A stretch of DNA of 43,689 nt from positions 1-43,689 of the forward strand of contig NZ_BDCA01000044.1 of NCBI RefSeq assembly GCF_001613265.1, in the 5' to 3' direction. The notes beneath the pieces were generated by a model, which worked only from the letters and a program-made list of their open reading frames with translations, did no database searches and was not told the origin of the DNA. The translations under genes and the position numbers were made by a program. Source of the DNA: Nocardia vermiculata NBRC 100427. GTDB lineage: Bacteria; Actinomycetota; Actinomycetes; Mycobacteriales; Mycobacteriaceae. Position 1 is the first letter of the stretch. The number at the start of each line of letters is the position of its first letter. Positions 24,016 to 31,920 of the stretch are shown here, one piece after another.

Positions 24016-26586
24016 TCATGGTTGGGTCACGGCCGCAGGCGCAACGAAAGGCACCCCGGCACACGATGCGGGTGCCGCATCCAGGGACAGCTCGGATTCG
24101 GTGAGTGCCGCGAGTACCTGTTCCTGATGGCTGATCACGATCAGTGCCGTTCCGTTGCGGCGCAGGCCGGCCAGCAGATCGACGACGATCCGGCGCGATT
24201 CGGCATCCAGCGAGGCGGTGATCTCGTCACAGATCAGCACGCTCGGTTCGGCGGCCAGCGCCCGGGCGAGCGCGACCCGTTGCTGCTGCCCACCCGACAG
24301 CGCGGCCGGGCGGCGGGCGGCCAGCGCGGGGTCGAGCCCGACCGAGATCAGCAGACGATCGGCTTCGGCCGCAGCGGCAGCGCCGTCCATCCCGCGAAAC
24401 AGCCGCAGTGGTCGCTCGAGCTGTGCACCCACCCGGTGTGCCGGATTGAGCGATGTGGCCGGGTTCTGCGCGATCAACCGGATCGCGCGCAGCTGGGGTG
24501 CTGGGCGGGCCTCGAGCCGCAGTGGCAGCGCCTGCTCGTCCAGCCACAGGGTGCCGGCCGACGCCGGATGCAGCCCGGCCAGTGCGCGAGCCAGCGTCGT
24601 CTTCCCGCTGCCGGAACGCCCCGTCACGGCCAGGCCGGCGCCCACCGCGAGATCCAGCGAAACACCGTGCGCCACATGATGCGAGCGATATCGCAATCTC
24701 AGCCCGCGCACCCGCAGTATCGATCCCGTGCCGGCCCCTGCCGTGTCACCCGCGGCCCGCATGCCGGGGTCGTATCCCCCGACCGTCAGCGCCACACTCG
24801 GCTGCTCGACAGGCGCATTCTCCCGGCGGTCGACGGTCGCGGACGGTTCGCGTACATCGTCCAGGGTCGCCGCACCGGCAGACAGCAGCTCGGCCGACAG
24901 GTCAACCGCCGGCGGTGCGAGATACGCCGCCAGTGGTTGCAGCGTCTGCATCCGCCCGTCGGCGAGCTCGAGCACCTCGTCGATCAGCGGTGCCACACCG
25001 TTCAGGTCGTGGGTGATGATCACCAGTGCCGCATCGGATTCGCGGCGCAGCTCGGCCAGGGTGGCGACGATGCCGGACCGGGTGCGGGCATCGAGCCCGG
25101 TGGTCGGTTCGTCCAGCACGACCAGCGCCGGATCGCCCAGCAGCGCCATGGCCAGCAGTACCCGCTGCTGCTGGCCGCCCGACAGCTGATGCGGGAACCG
25201 GCGCCGGAAGGCACGATCGTGTGGCAGGCCGACCCGTTGCAGCGCCGCCTCGACCTCGGTGGTGGTGTCCGTGGTCCCGTACAACCGGGCGATCTCCCCG
25301 ATCGACGTGCCGATCCGCAGTGCCGGATTCAGCCCGGTGGACGGATCCTGTGGCACGAAACCCACTCTGCGGCGGCCCATGTCGTCGACCCGCAGCTCGA
25401 CCTCCCCGGCCGCCCCGAGCCCCGACGGCAATGCCCCGAGCAATGCCGCGGCGAATGTGGTTTTTCCGGCACCGGATGCTCCCACCACGGCCAAGCCGCA
25501 ACCTGCGCCCACACCGACCGTGACGCCCTCCAGAAGTACTGCACCCGAGGCCGTGTGCACGCCGAGCCCTTCGGCGCGCACCCTCTTACCAGCATCCGAT
25601 CCGATCCCTCGGCGCCCCCTTGCACCAGCATCGGAGCGCGGGGGCACACCGCCGTGCGTACCGTTCTCCCCCGGGGTTCCCGTGGTCGGTGCCGGTCCCG
25701 TCCTCCGGATTCGAACGGCATCGCCGCCCTCGGCAGTAGCCCCGGCGCGCCCGGCAGTCCAGCGACCGCGGAAGCCACCACCGGCACGCCGGCCCAGGAA
25801 CCCTCCCGCCCGCCTGCCGGACGCTACCGTCCGGTCGCCCAGCATATTCGCGGAGACGACGAGCACGGCGACTCCCAGCGCCGGGGCCAGTACCGCCCAC
25901 GGTTGCACACCGAATCCGGCCCGGTTCTCGGTGATCATCAGTGCCCAGTCCGGATCGGGGGGCCGCTGCCCGAAGCCGAGGAATCCGCCCACCGCGACGA
26001 TCGACACCACCCCGGAGAGCCGGATTCCCGCATCGGCCACGATGATCGGGCGCAGGTTCGGCAACACCTCCACCAGCGCGGTGCGCCACAGGCTTTCCCC
26101 ACGCATCCGGGCATCGTCGAGATAGGGCAGGTCGGCGATATCGTGCACCGCGGTGCGGACGATCCGCGCGATCCACGGGGCCGAGCCCAGCACCGCGGTG
26201 GTCAGCACGGCGGCCGTGCCCGGTCCCAGGGCGGTCGCGATCACCGCGAGGATCAGGAACCACGGCAGCACCATCACCGCGTCGACCGGGCGCATCAGCC
26301 ACGGGTCCGCGCGCCGGCGCAGCCCCGCGATCAGGCCGATCCCACCGCCCACCGCATAGGCCAGTACCAAGGCCGGCAGTGCGGCCCCCAGCAGCGACCA
26401 TCCTCCACACAGCAGCCGAGACAACACATCACGGCCCACGATGTCGGTGCCCAGCAGGTGCTCCGGCGACGGCGTCCGGAACGGGGGCCCGACCGGCGCG
26501 GTCGGCGAGTACGGTGCCAGCACGGGCCCGAGCACCACCATCAGGACGACGGCTCCCAGTACCGCCCACCACCCGGCGCGCCTCAT
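24016..26586 (-). CDS. Nickel/peptide-type ABC transporter: second permease fused to two ATPase domains
   Basis: One open frame of 856 residues joins three functions that are usually separate genes. Residues 1-265 are a NikC/DppC-type permease (opening helix WWAVLGAVVLMVVLGPVLAPYSP; LLGTDIVGRDVLSRLL; EAA-like region RMRGESLWRTALVEVLPNLRPII). A Gly/Arg-rich linker follows to about 350. ATPase 1 has Walker A VGASGAGKTT, signature LSGGQQQR and Walker B LVVLDEPTTGLD. A second linker leads to ATPase 2 with TGRSGSGKTT, LSGGQQQR and LICDEITASLD. The ATG overlaps the first permease stop as ATGA; an apparently longer frame upstream is shadow. By its riboswitch the operon likely imports cobalt, nickel or a corrinoid-related compound; the ligand is inference. 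Confidence 0.88.
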   Translation of the reverse strand: MRRAGWWAVLGAVVLMVVLGPVLAPYSPTAPVGPPFRTPSPEHLLGTDIVGRDVLSRLLCGGWSLLGAALPALVLAYAVGGGIGLIAGLRRRADPWLMRPVDAVMVLPWFLILAVIATALGPGTAAVLTTAVLGSAPWIARIVRTAVHDIADLPYLDDARMRGESLWRTALVEVLPNLRPIIVADAGIRLSGVVSIVAVGGFLGFGQRPPDPDWALMITENRAGFGVQPWAVLAPALGVAVLVVSANMLGDRTVASGRRAGGFLGRRAGGGFRGRWTAGRAGATAEGGDAVRIRRTGPAPTTGTPGENGTHGGVPPRSDAGARGRRGIGSDAGKRVRAEGLGVHTASGAVLLEGVTVGVGAGCGLAVVGASGAGKTTFAAALLGALPSGLGAAGEVELRVDDMGRRRVGFVPQDPSTGLNPALRIGTSIGEIARLYGTTDTTTEVEAALQRVGLPHDRAFRRRFPHQLSGGQQQRVLLAMALLGDPALVVLDEPTTGLDARTRSGIVATLAELRRESDAALVIITHDLNGVAPLIDEVLELADGRMQTLQPLAAYLAPPAVDLSAELLSAGAATLDDVREPSATVDRRENAPVEQPSVALTVGGYDPGMRAAGDTAGAGTGSILRVRGLRLRYRSHHVAHGVSLDLAVGAGLAVTGRSGSGKTTLARALAGLHPASAGTLWLDEQALPLRLEARPAPQLRAIRLIAQNPATSLNPAHRVGAQLERPLRLFRGMDGAAAAAEADRLLISVGLDPALAARRPAALSGGQQQRVALARALAAEPSVLICDEITASLDAESRRIVVDLLAGLRRNGTALIVISHQEQVLAALTESELSLDAAPASCAGVPFVAPAAVTQP

Positions 26587-27557
26587 CCGACGGCCCCGGT
26601 GGCCACGGCACGCGCCCGCGGACTGGTCAGCAACGCGAGCAGGTCGGCGAGCAGGTACGCACCGATACCGAAGGCCGCGAGCAGCACCGCGGTGGACTGT
26701 ACGAACGGATAGTCGCGCGCGGCGATCGCGGTCAGCAACTCCTTGGAAATGCCCGGATACTCGAACAGCGTCTCCACCACGGCGATACCGCCGACCAGTC
26801 CCACGATCGCCCCCGCGAGCGGATGCACCGCCGTCGACAACACCGCCGGGCAGACGTGCCGCACGGCCAGGCGCCGATCCCCGACGCCGTTGATCCGCGC
26901 GGCACGAATATACGGCGATTCCATCACCTCCACGGTGCGCGCCCGCACCATCCGGATCGGATGTGGCAGGAGCCCGGCCAGCAGGCACAGCACCGGCAAC
27001 ACCAGAATTTCCGGCCGGCTCCACGCACTGGTCCCCGCCGGAATCAGCGACACGGCCGGCAGCAGCCGAAAACTCAACGACACCACCGCCACCAGCACCA
27101 CACCGATCACGAACGCGGGCACCGATTCCAGCGTCAGCGCGCCGATGCTCAGCAGCCGGTCCACCCGCGAACCGGGGCGCAGTCCGGCGAGCAGACCCAG
27201 CCCGATCGACAACGGAATCAACAGCACCACAGCGCATGCCGCGAGCGCGGCACTGTTGGCCAGCCGCTCACCCAGTACCTGCCCCACCGGGCGACCCGAG
27301 ATCAGCGAACGCCCCAGATCACCGTGCAGCAGTCCGCCGGCCCAGTCCAGGAAGCGGATCGGCGCCGGACGGTCGAGTCCCAGTTCGGCACGTAGCGCCG
27401 CCAGCTGCTCCGGCGACGGATCGCCCCCGCCCTGGCGCGACAGAATCACCACCGCCGCATCCGAATCCAGCACGGCGAACAAGGCGAATACCAGCACCGC
27501 GACCACGAGCAGCACGGCGACGCCGGCCGCGAGACGCCGGAAAATGTAGCGTGTCAT
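26583..27557 (-). CDS. Nickel/peptide-type ABC permease (NikB/DppB-like)
   Basis: A 324-residue permease. It opens with the family pattern TRYIFRRLAAGVAVLLVVAVLVFALF, then LGLDRPAPIRFLDWAGGLLHGDLGRSL, the conserved periplasmic region near residues 65-90. The EAA-like loop is YIRAARINGVGDRRLAVRHVCPAV near 230. Six membrane segments are expected. It starts 6 bases after the binding-protein stop and overlaps the fused permease-ATPase gene by 4 bases, so three genes encode the whole importer. Confidence 0.9.
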   Translation of the reverse strand: MTRYIFRRLAAGVAVLLVVAVLVFALFAVLDSDAAVVILSRQGGGDPSPEQLAALRAELGLDRPAPIRFLDWAGGLLHGDLGRSLISGRPVGQVLGERLANSAALAACAVVLLIPLSIGLGLLAGLRPGSRVDRLLSIGALTLESVPAFVIGVVLVAVVSLSFRLLPAVSLIPAGTSAWSRPEILVLPVLCLLAGLLPHPIRMVRARTVEVMESPYIRAARINGVGDRRLAVRHVCPAVLSTAVHPLAGAIVGLVGGIAVVETLFEYPGISKELLTAIAARDYPFVQSTAVLLAAFGIGAYLLADLLALLTSPRARAVATGAVG

Positions 27558-27563
27558 CAGGTT

Positions 27564-29147
27564 TCACCGCGAGGCGAGCCAGGTGGTCGAATAGTTCGCC
27601 CAGTCGTCGGTCCCCGGCACGCCCGCGCGCATCCCGCCCACCGTGCTGTGCGCCGCGTCCGGTCGCTGGGCGAAGCTGTGCACGATATAGCCACCCTCGC
27701 GCCAGAGCTGTTCCTGCAGTCCGTGATACAGCTCGCGGCGCCGATCCGGGTCCATCGCGGCCCGGGCCTGCGCGAAGCCGGCGTCCCAGTCCGGTCGTTT
27801 CCAGCCGGTCCCGTTCGACGGGGAGGTACTGGTCGTGGTCTGGCCGTAGAAGTAGTCCAGGCTGTAGTTCCACCAGCCGATATGACTCAGCGGCGCCTTT
27901 CCGCTGACCTGCGAGAAATAGGTGTCCGCGGGAACGGATTTCAGCTCGATGGTGATCCCGGCGGCCTTGGCGTGCTCGGCGTACAGGGTGGCCGACTCCA
28001 CCATGCCGGGCATGGCGTCGGCCGTGGGCAGGGTGACCCGCAGGTTCTCCTTCCCTGCGGCACGGAGCAGCTCCCGTGCCCGGGCCGGATCGTAGTGACG
28101 TTGCGGCAGGGTGTCGTCGTAGAACGGCGCCCCTTTGCCGTAGAGATCGTTGCCGACCTCGCCGTAGCCGTAGTACACCGAATCCACCATGGCCTGCCGG
28201 TTCACCGCAAGCCGCATGGCCTGCCGCACCCGCACGTCGTCGAAGGGCGCCACGTCCACCCGCATCTGGAGGGCACCCATCAGTCCGTTGGGCGGCACGA
28301 TGACCTGCACATCCGGCTTCGACGACGCGGTATGCGCCTGCAGATAACTCATTTCGTGCGCCACATCGGCGGCGCCGGACAGGAAAGCGTTCATCCGTGC
28401 CTCGGTCTCGGCGATCTGAATGATCTCCACCTCGTCCAGTCGCGCCGGGCCGTCCCAATGCAAGGGGTTGCGATGCAGCAGCGTCCGGTCACCCGGCGAC
28501 CAGGAGGACAGGGCGAAGGGGCCGGTTCCGACCGGCAGAGTGCGCTCGTCGAAGGTCGTGGTGCCGTTCTTGACGACGTAGCAGTACCAGCCGGCCAGGA
28601 CCGATCCGAAATCGGCGATCGGTGCCTTCATGCCCACCACCACACCGAGATCACCGTCGGCCCTGGTACGCGGCATATCCACCATCGCCAGATCACCGGC
28701 GGAATCGTTGACCGGATCGAGCATCCGCTCGAAACTCCACAGCACATCCCGCGAGGTCAGCGGTGATCCGTCACTGAATACGACACCCGGCCGGAGCGTG
28801 ATGCGCCACTCGCTGCCGTCGCGGCCGGGTTCCAGCGCTTGCGCCAGCCGGTACCGCAGCCGCAGATCGTTGTCGTAGGCGACCAGCTTGTCCCACACGT
28901 TCTTGGAGACCGCGCCGCCCGCGGAGCTTCCCACCCGATGCGGGTCGAGCAGATCCGAACTCGCGGAATTGCCCGCGATGACTGCCCGCAACCGGCCCCC
29001 GTTCTGCGGCGGCCCCTGCGGACCGCCGGATCCCGCATCCGTTCCGCAGCCGGCGAGCCATGCCGCCGCACCTGCTGTGGTGAGCCCGGCCAGCGCCAGG
29101 AACCGCCGCCGGTTCGGGCCGGGCGGACCTGCTGTGAAGTTGTTCAT
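27564..29147 (-). CDS. ABC transporter substrate-binding lipoprotein (SBP_bac_5 family)
   Basis: A binding protein of about 527 residues of the peptide/nickel class. The N-terminus carries a twin-arginine signal (NRRRFLAL) followed by a lipobox LAGC, so it is predicted to be exported folded and lipid-anchored; Tat export suits a cofactor- or metal-loaded protein. Landmarks include LRPGVVFSDGSPLTSRDVLWSFERM near residue 105 and GTGPFALSSWSPG near 200. The ATG at 29147 has GAGG 6 bases upstream; the ATG two codons earlier is the alternative. It is first in the operon, directly behind a cobalamin riboswitch. Confidence 0.9.
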   Translation of the reverse strand: MNNFTAGPPGPNRRRFLALAGLTTAGAAAWLAGCGTDAGSGGPQGPPQNGGRLRAVIAGNSASSDLLDPHRVGSSAGGAVSKNVWDKLVAYDNDLRLRYRLAQALEPGRDGSEWRITLRPGVVFSDGSPLTSRDVLWSFERMLDPVNDSAGDLAMVDMPRTRADGDLGVVVGMKAPIADFGSVLAGWYCYVVKNGTTTFDERTLPVGTGPFALSSWSPGDRTLLHRNPLHWDGPARLDEVEIIQIAETEARMNAFLSGAADVAHEMSYLQAHTASSKPDVQVIVPPNGLMGALQMRVDVAPFDDVRVRQAMRLAVNRQAMVDSVYYGYGEVGNDLYGKGAPFYDDTLPQRHYDPARARELLRAAGKENLRVTLPTADAMPGMVESATLYAEHAKAAGITIELKSVPADTYFSQVSGKAPLSHIGWWNYSLDYFYGQTTTSTSPSNGTGWKRPDWDAGFAQARAAMDPDRRRELYHGLQEQLWREGGYIVHSFAQRPDAAHSTVGGMRAGVPGTDDWANYSTTWLASR

Positions 29148-29167
29148 CGCCATCCTCGTGCGTTATC

Positions 29168-29345
29168 CCGACATCACGGCACAGGTGTCCTGGCTCCCGG
29201 ATCGTCGCTCCCCACCGGCCTTCCAGCCTGGGTAGGCCGTGGCCGTTCGTCGGCGGGTCACTCCTCGGTGACAGTTGCGGGACAGCCCCGGATTCGCACC
29301 GGCGTTCCCTGCACCGTGTCAGACGGTACCGGCACGGATGAACCC
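29168..29345 (-). promoter_or_regulatory. Cobalamin riboswitch ahead of the nickel/peptide-type ABC operon
   Basis: Read on the minus strand, the leader holds classical B12-aptamer elements in order: AGGGAACGCCGGTGCGAATC (about 29309-29290), GGGGCTGTCCCGCAACTGTC (about 29288-29269) and the B12 box GCCAGGACACCTG, inside about 29195-29180. The box lies about 30 bases before the ATG, so regulation is probably at translation initiation. A variable arm occupies about 29255-29205. Outer limits are approximate. Confidence 0.92.
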
Positions 29346-30059
29346 GACATTCAGGTCCCTCTCGGGTCTGCCCAGGATTCTGATCGCCTGCTGTGGCGGC
29401 TGCGCCCAGGTGGCCGACCCTCGCCCCCGACCTCCGGTAGCCGCACGTACGCGGTCCGGCCAACCGGGCGAAGAATAGTCGACCACTACATCTGCACCCA
29501 GCTTGTCCCGGACCAGTTCACGTTTGGGTGTGCTGCCGACAGCGCCGATGACCCGCGCGCCCGCCACCCGCGCCAACTGCACCAACAGGCTGCCCACCCC
29601 GCCGGCTGCCGCGGCGACCAGCACCCACTCATGCGGTCGGATGCCGGCAGTCTCGACGAGCGCCAGCGCAGTGGCACCGTCATCCAGCAACGCTGCTGCC
29701 TCCGGCAGACCCAGCCCGTCCGGCACCGGGATCAGCGCTTCCACCTCGGCCGCCGCCAGCTCGGCGTTACCGCCGTAACCGCTCGCCGTGTGTGTGACCA
29801 CCCGACGTCCGATCCACGCTGGATCCGTCCCCGGCCCCACTGCACGCACCCGACCGGCGATCGAGGCGCCCGGAACGTACGGCGGGGTGGGCAGCGGCGG
29901 TCCAGGAGTAAAGCCTCGCCTGATTTGGGTTTGAACGAAATCGATGGCCGCCACCGACACCTCGATCACGACATGTCCCGCACCGGCCACCGGGGCCGGC
30001 GCCTCGGTCGGCACCAATACCTCCGGTTCTCCGAATCGAACCGCCTGTACCACGCGCAT
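29319..30059 (-). pseudogene. Zinc-type quinone oxidoreductase-like (MDR) gene, 3'-truncated
   Basis: The frame starts at ATG 30059 (VVQAVRFGEPEVLV) with AAGG upstream. It follows a quinone-oxidoreductase-like MDR fold through the cofactor motif AAAAGGVGSLLVQLA near residue 144 and DKLGADVVVDY near 178. After VRAATGGRG near residue 204 the homology stops and about 40 unrelated residues lead to TAG/TGA inside the leader of the ABC operon. Full-length family members have about 100 more residues, including the substrate-domain end. No other frame restores it. I call it truncated, probably by an old deletion or rearrangement; a diverged C-terminus is less likely. Confidence 0.7.
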
Positions 30060-30235
30060 ATCCACTACCTTGCCTCGGTGTGCTGGTCGAGCTCCTGCAC
30101 CGACTATGCAACCTCGACCACGCTTCAGGTCAACTCGTGTGCCTGCACGCGCAGGTCTTCCAGGCCACGTTTCATACGCCCGTGGCATGTGGATGGAAAC
30201 CCGCTGTCCGGGTTGAGAATTCAGTGATGCGCGGC

Positions 30236-30727
30236 TTATGAAATACGGTCCAGCAGACAGGTCAGCGCGAAACGGACGGTTTGGTCGAGCACTTCGTCCG
30301 GCTCCCCGTCGAAATGTGCGGAACATGCGGTGACTCCGGCCTCGGAGGCGGTGCCGAACCAGACCGTTCCGGCGGGTTCGCCGTCACTGGGGTCGGGACC
30401 GCCGACGCCGGTCACCGCGACCGCGATATCGGCGCCGAGCAAGGTGCGCACATTCCTCGCCAGCGCCTCCGCGGCCGGGCGCGATACCACCGGCACATCG
30501 GGCATATTCAGAACCGTGCGCTTGACCTCGGGGTGGTACGCGACGACACCGCCGCGCAGCCACGTCGCTGCCTCCGGCGCGGCGCCCAGTGCGGCCGCGA
30601 TCTTGCCGGAGGTCAGCGATTCGGCTACCGCGACGGTCTCGCCACGTGCAGTGGCCAGATCGGCGACGCGGTGCGCAAGCTCCTGCTGCGTCACCGCGCC
30701 GCCGTCCGCGTCGGCCGAGCTACTCAT
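30236..30727 (-). CDS. pncC: CinA-family nicotinamide-nucleotide amidohydrolase (PncC)
   Basis: A 163-residue stand-alone CinA C-terminal domain, which in characterised members deamidates NMN to nicotinate mononucleotide in NAD salvage. Seen: VAVAESLTSGKIAAALG at residues 32-48 with the catalytic Ser region, GGVVAYHPEVKRTVL near 59 (Tyr and Lys of the family) and AVTGVGGPDPSDGEPAGTVW near 104. The ATG overlaps the stop of a 48-codon gene by 4 bases. It is last in a three-gene minus-strand operon with a CsbD-like gene. Cytoplasmic. Confidence 0.92.
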   Translation of the reverse strand: MSSSADADGGAVTQQELAHRVADLATARGETVAVAESLTSGKIAAALGAAPEAATWLRGGVVAYHPEVKRTVLNMPDVPVVSRPAAEALARNVRTLLGADIAVAVTGVGGPDPSDGEPAGTVWFGTASEAGVTACSAHFDGEPDEVLDQTVRFALTCLLDRIS

Positions 30728-30870
30728 CCGGCCCCGCCGGCGTCTTCGCGATAGGCGGCCAGCGCAGTGTCCAGTTCCTTCTCCAACCGCTTCACCTCCG
30801 CCTCGTCCCCGGCGTCGGACGCGGTGGTGATGTCCTGCCGTAGCTGCGCGATCACGTCGTGTGAGACCAC
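30724..30870 (-). CDS. 48-residue coiled-coil-like small protein between csbD-like and pncC
   Basis: GTG at 30870 is preceded by GAGGAGG with a 5-base gap, and the frame ends in TGA overlapping the pncC ATG by 4 bases. The peptide is helical and charged (AQLRQDITTASDAGDEAEVKR, then LEKELDTALAAYRED), like half of a helical hairpin or coiled coil. I do not recognise a family. The good ribosome site, coding-like composition and coupling to pncC make it a credible gene. Confidence 0.7.
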   Translation of the reverse strand: MVSHDVIAQLRQDITTASDAGDEAEVKRLEKELDTALAAYREDAGGAG

Positions 30871-30897
30871 GAGAACCTCCTCACGAGAGCGCGCGTG

Positions 30898-31143
30898 CTA
30901 GCGGTCCTGCTGATGGGACTGCTGGCGTGCCTCGTCGACCCTCGCGTCGGCGCGCGCCTTCTCCGCTTCGGCTTCCTTCTGGGCGGCCTCACGGTGCGAT
31001 TCGGCCTTCTCCTGCTGGGCCCGTCCTTCGGATTCCAGATCGTTCTTGCCGGTCACGATCCCGGCTGCTTCCTTCGCCTTACCCTTGGCGTCTTCCACGA
31101 CGCCCTTGATGCCCTCGCGCGGGCCGGTGTTCTGATCGGACAC
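30898..31143 (-). CDS. CsbD-family-like small stress protein
   Basis: An 81-residue, highly charged helical protein. The N-terminal REGIKGVVEDAKGKAKEAAG segment is the CsbD pattern; the C-terminal half is an Ala/Glu/Lys/Arg-rich helix (KAESHREAAQKEAEAEKARA). CsbD proteins are stress-induced in many bacteria, and actinobacterial relatives are abundant, but no activity is known. GTG at 31143 is chosen because GGGG lies 6 bases upstream; a start 9 codons earlier adds a poor sequence. It probably leads an operon with the 48-residue gene and pncC. Confidence 0.82.
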   Translation of the reverse strand: MSDQNTGPREGIKGVVEDAKGKAKEAAGIVTGKNDLESEGRAQQEKAESHREAAQKEAEAEKARADARVDEARQQSHQQDR

Positions 31144-31262
31144 GGAATTCCCCTTCCGTCGTATTTTCACCGGACATGGTCTCGCCTACCCAGCACCACA
31201 GACCTCAATCGGCCTCCCGCCCGTCACCGCCGTCACATCACCCCGGACACTAGGCTCACGGC

Positions 31263-31604
31263 ATGAGCCGTATCTTCACCACGAGCTTCGCCTCCGTATA
31301 TCCGCACTACGTGACGAAGGTGGAGAAGAAGGGTCGCACCCAGGCAGAGTTGGACCAGGTCATCGAATGGTTGACCGGTTTCGACGAGCAGGCGTTACGT
31401 CACCACCTGGACGCGGAAACGACCTTCGAGGACTTCTTCGCCGAAGCCAACCTGAACCCGAATGCCGCCCTGATCAAGGGAGTGGTGTGCGGAGTGCGCG
31501 TCGAGAACGTCGAGGACCCCCTCATGCAGAAGATCCGCTACCTCGACAAGCTCGTCGACGAACTGGCCAAGGGGAAGAAGATGGATACGGTCCTGCGGTC
31601 CTGA
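31263..31604 (+). CDS. DUF2200 protein
   Basis: A 113-residue protein with DUF2200 features: RIFTTSFASVYPHYVTKVEKKGRT at the start, EVIEWLTG-like QVIEWLTGF near 33, and a central FEDFFAEANLNPNA near 57, ending YLDKLVDELAKGKKMD. Function is unknown. It is divergent from the CsbD-like operon, with a 119-base spacer, and is followed by a strong bidirectional terminator. Confidence 0.92.
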   Translation: MSRIFTTSFASVYPHYVTKVEKKGRTQAELDQVIEWLTGFDEQALRHHLDAETTFEDFFAEANLNPNAALIKGVVCGVRVENVEDPLMQKIRYLDKLVDELAKGKKMDTVLRS

Positions 31605-31661
31605 GCGCCAGGGTCCGACACAGAGCGGCCCCCAAGTGTTCGGAGCCGGCCCTGACAACGA

Positions 31662-31690
31662 AAAACGTCCGGCCGTCGGCCGGACGTTTT
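31662..31690. terminator. Bidirectional intrinsic terminator
   Basis: A perfect 13-base-pair stem, AAAACGTCCGGCC at 31662-31674 and its complement at 31678-31690, with a 3-base loop. The A-run on one side and T-run on the other give a U-tract in both directions. It serves DUF2200 on the plus strand and DUF397 on the minus strand. Confidence 0.93.
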
Positions 31691-31710
31691 CGAATGCACC
31701 GTATGGGGCG

Positions 31711-31920
31711 CTACCGGATGTCGAAGGCTCCGGACTTCGCACCGGCCAGGAAGGCGTCCCATTCGTCGGGCGCGAAAACCAGCGCCGGACCGCTAGGGTT
31801 CTTGGAGTCACGGACGCCGACGCGACCGGCCGCGAGGTGCGCCGCTTCGACACACTCCTTGCTACTCGAGCTGCGGCTGCTCTTGAACCACTGTGCCCCG
31901 ATGAGATCAGCGCTGTTCAT
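31711..31920 (-). CDS. DUF397 protein (partner of the XRE regulator)
   Basis: A 69-residue protein with the DUF397 pattern: WFKSSRSSSSKECVEAAHL at residues 11-29 (family W-x-KSS-x-S, then C-VE-A), VGVRDSKNPSGPALVF near 34 and W-x-AFLAGAK near the end. In Streptomyces such proteins are encoded next to DUF5753 XRE regulators (the Scr1/Scr2-type pair) and work with them. The ATG at 31920 lies 4 bases after AAGGAG; the ATG just before it is too close. The start lies inside the end of the XRE gene, so the two are coupled. Confidence 0.92.
   Translation of the reverse strand: MNSADLIGAQWFKSSRSSSSKECVEAAHLAAGRVGVRDSKNPSGPALVFAPDEWDAFLAGAKSGAFDIR

Noticed and set aside
24007..26712. A long plus-strand frame of 901 codons opposite the ABC fusion gene
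   Set aside because: It is the antisense shadow of the permease-ATPase gene in high-GC DNA. It has no domain and its composition is Arg/Gln/His-rich junk.
26587..27237. Upstream extension of the fused ABC gene
   Set aside because: The frame stays open over the first permease in another frame. The ATG at 26586 with ATGA overlap and a permease-type N-terminus is the real start.
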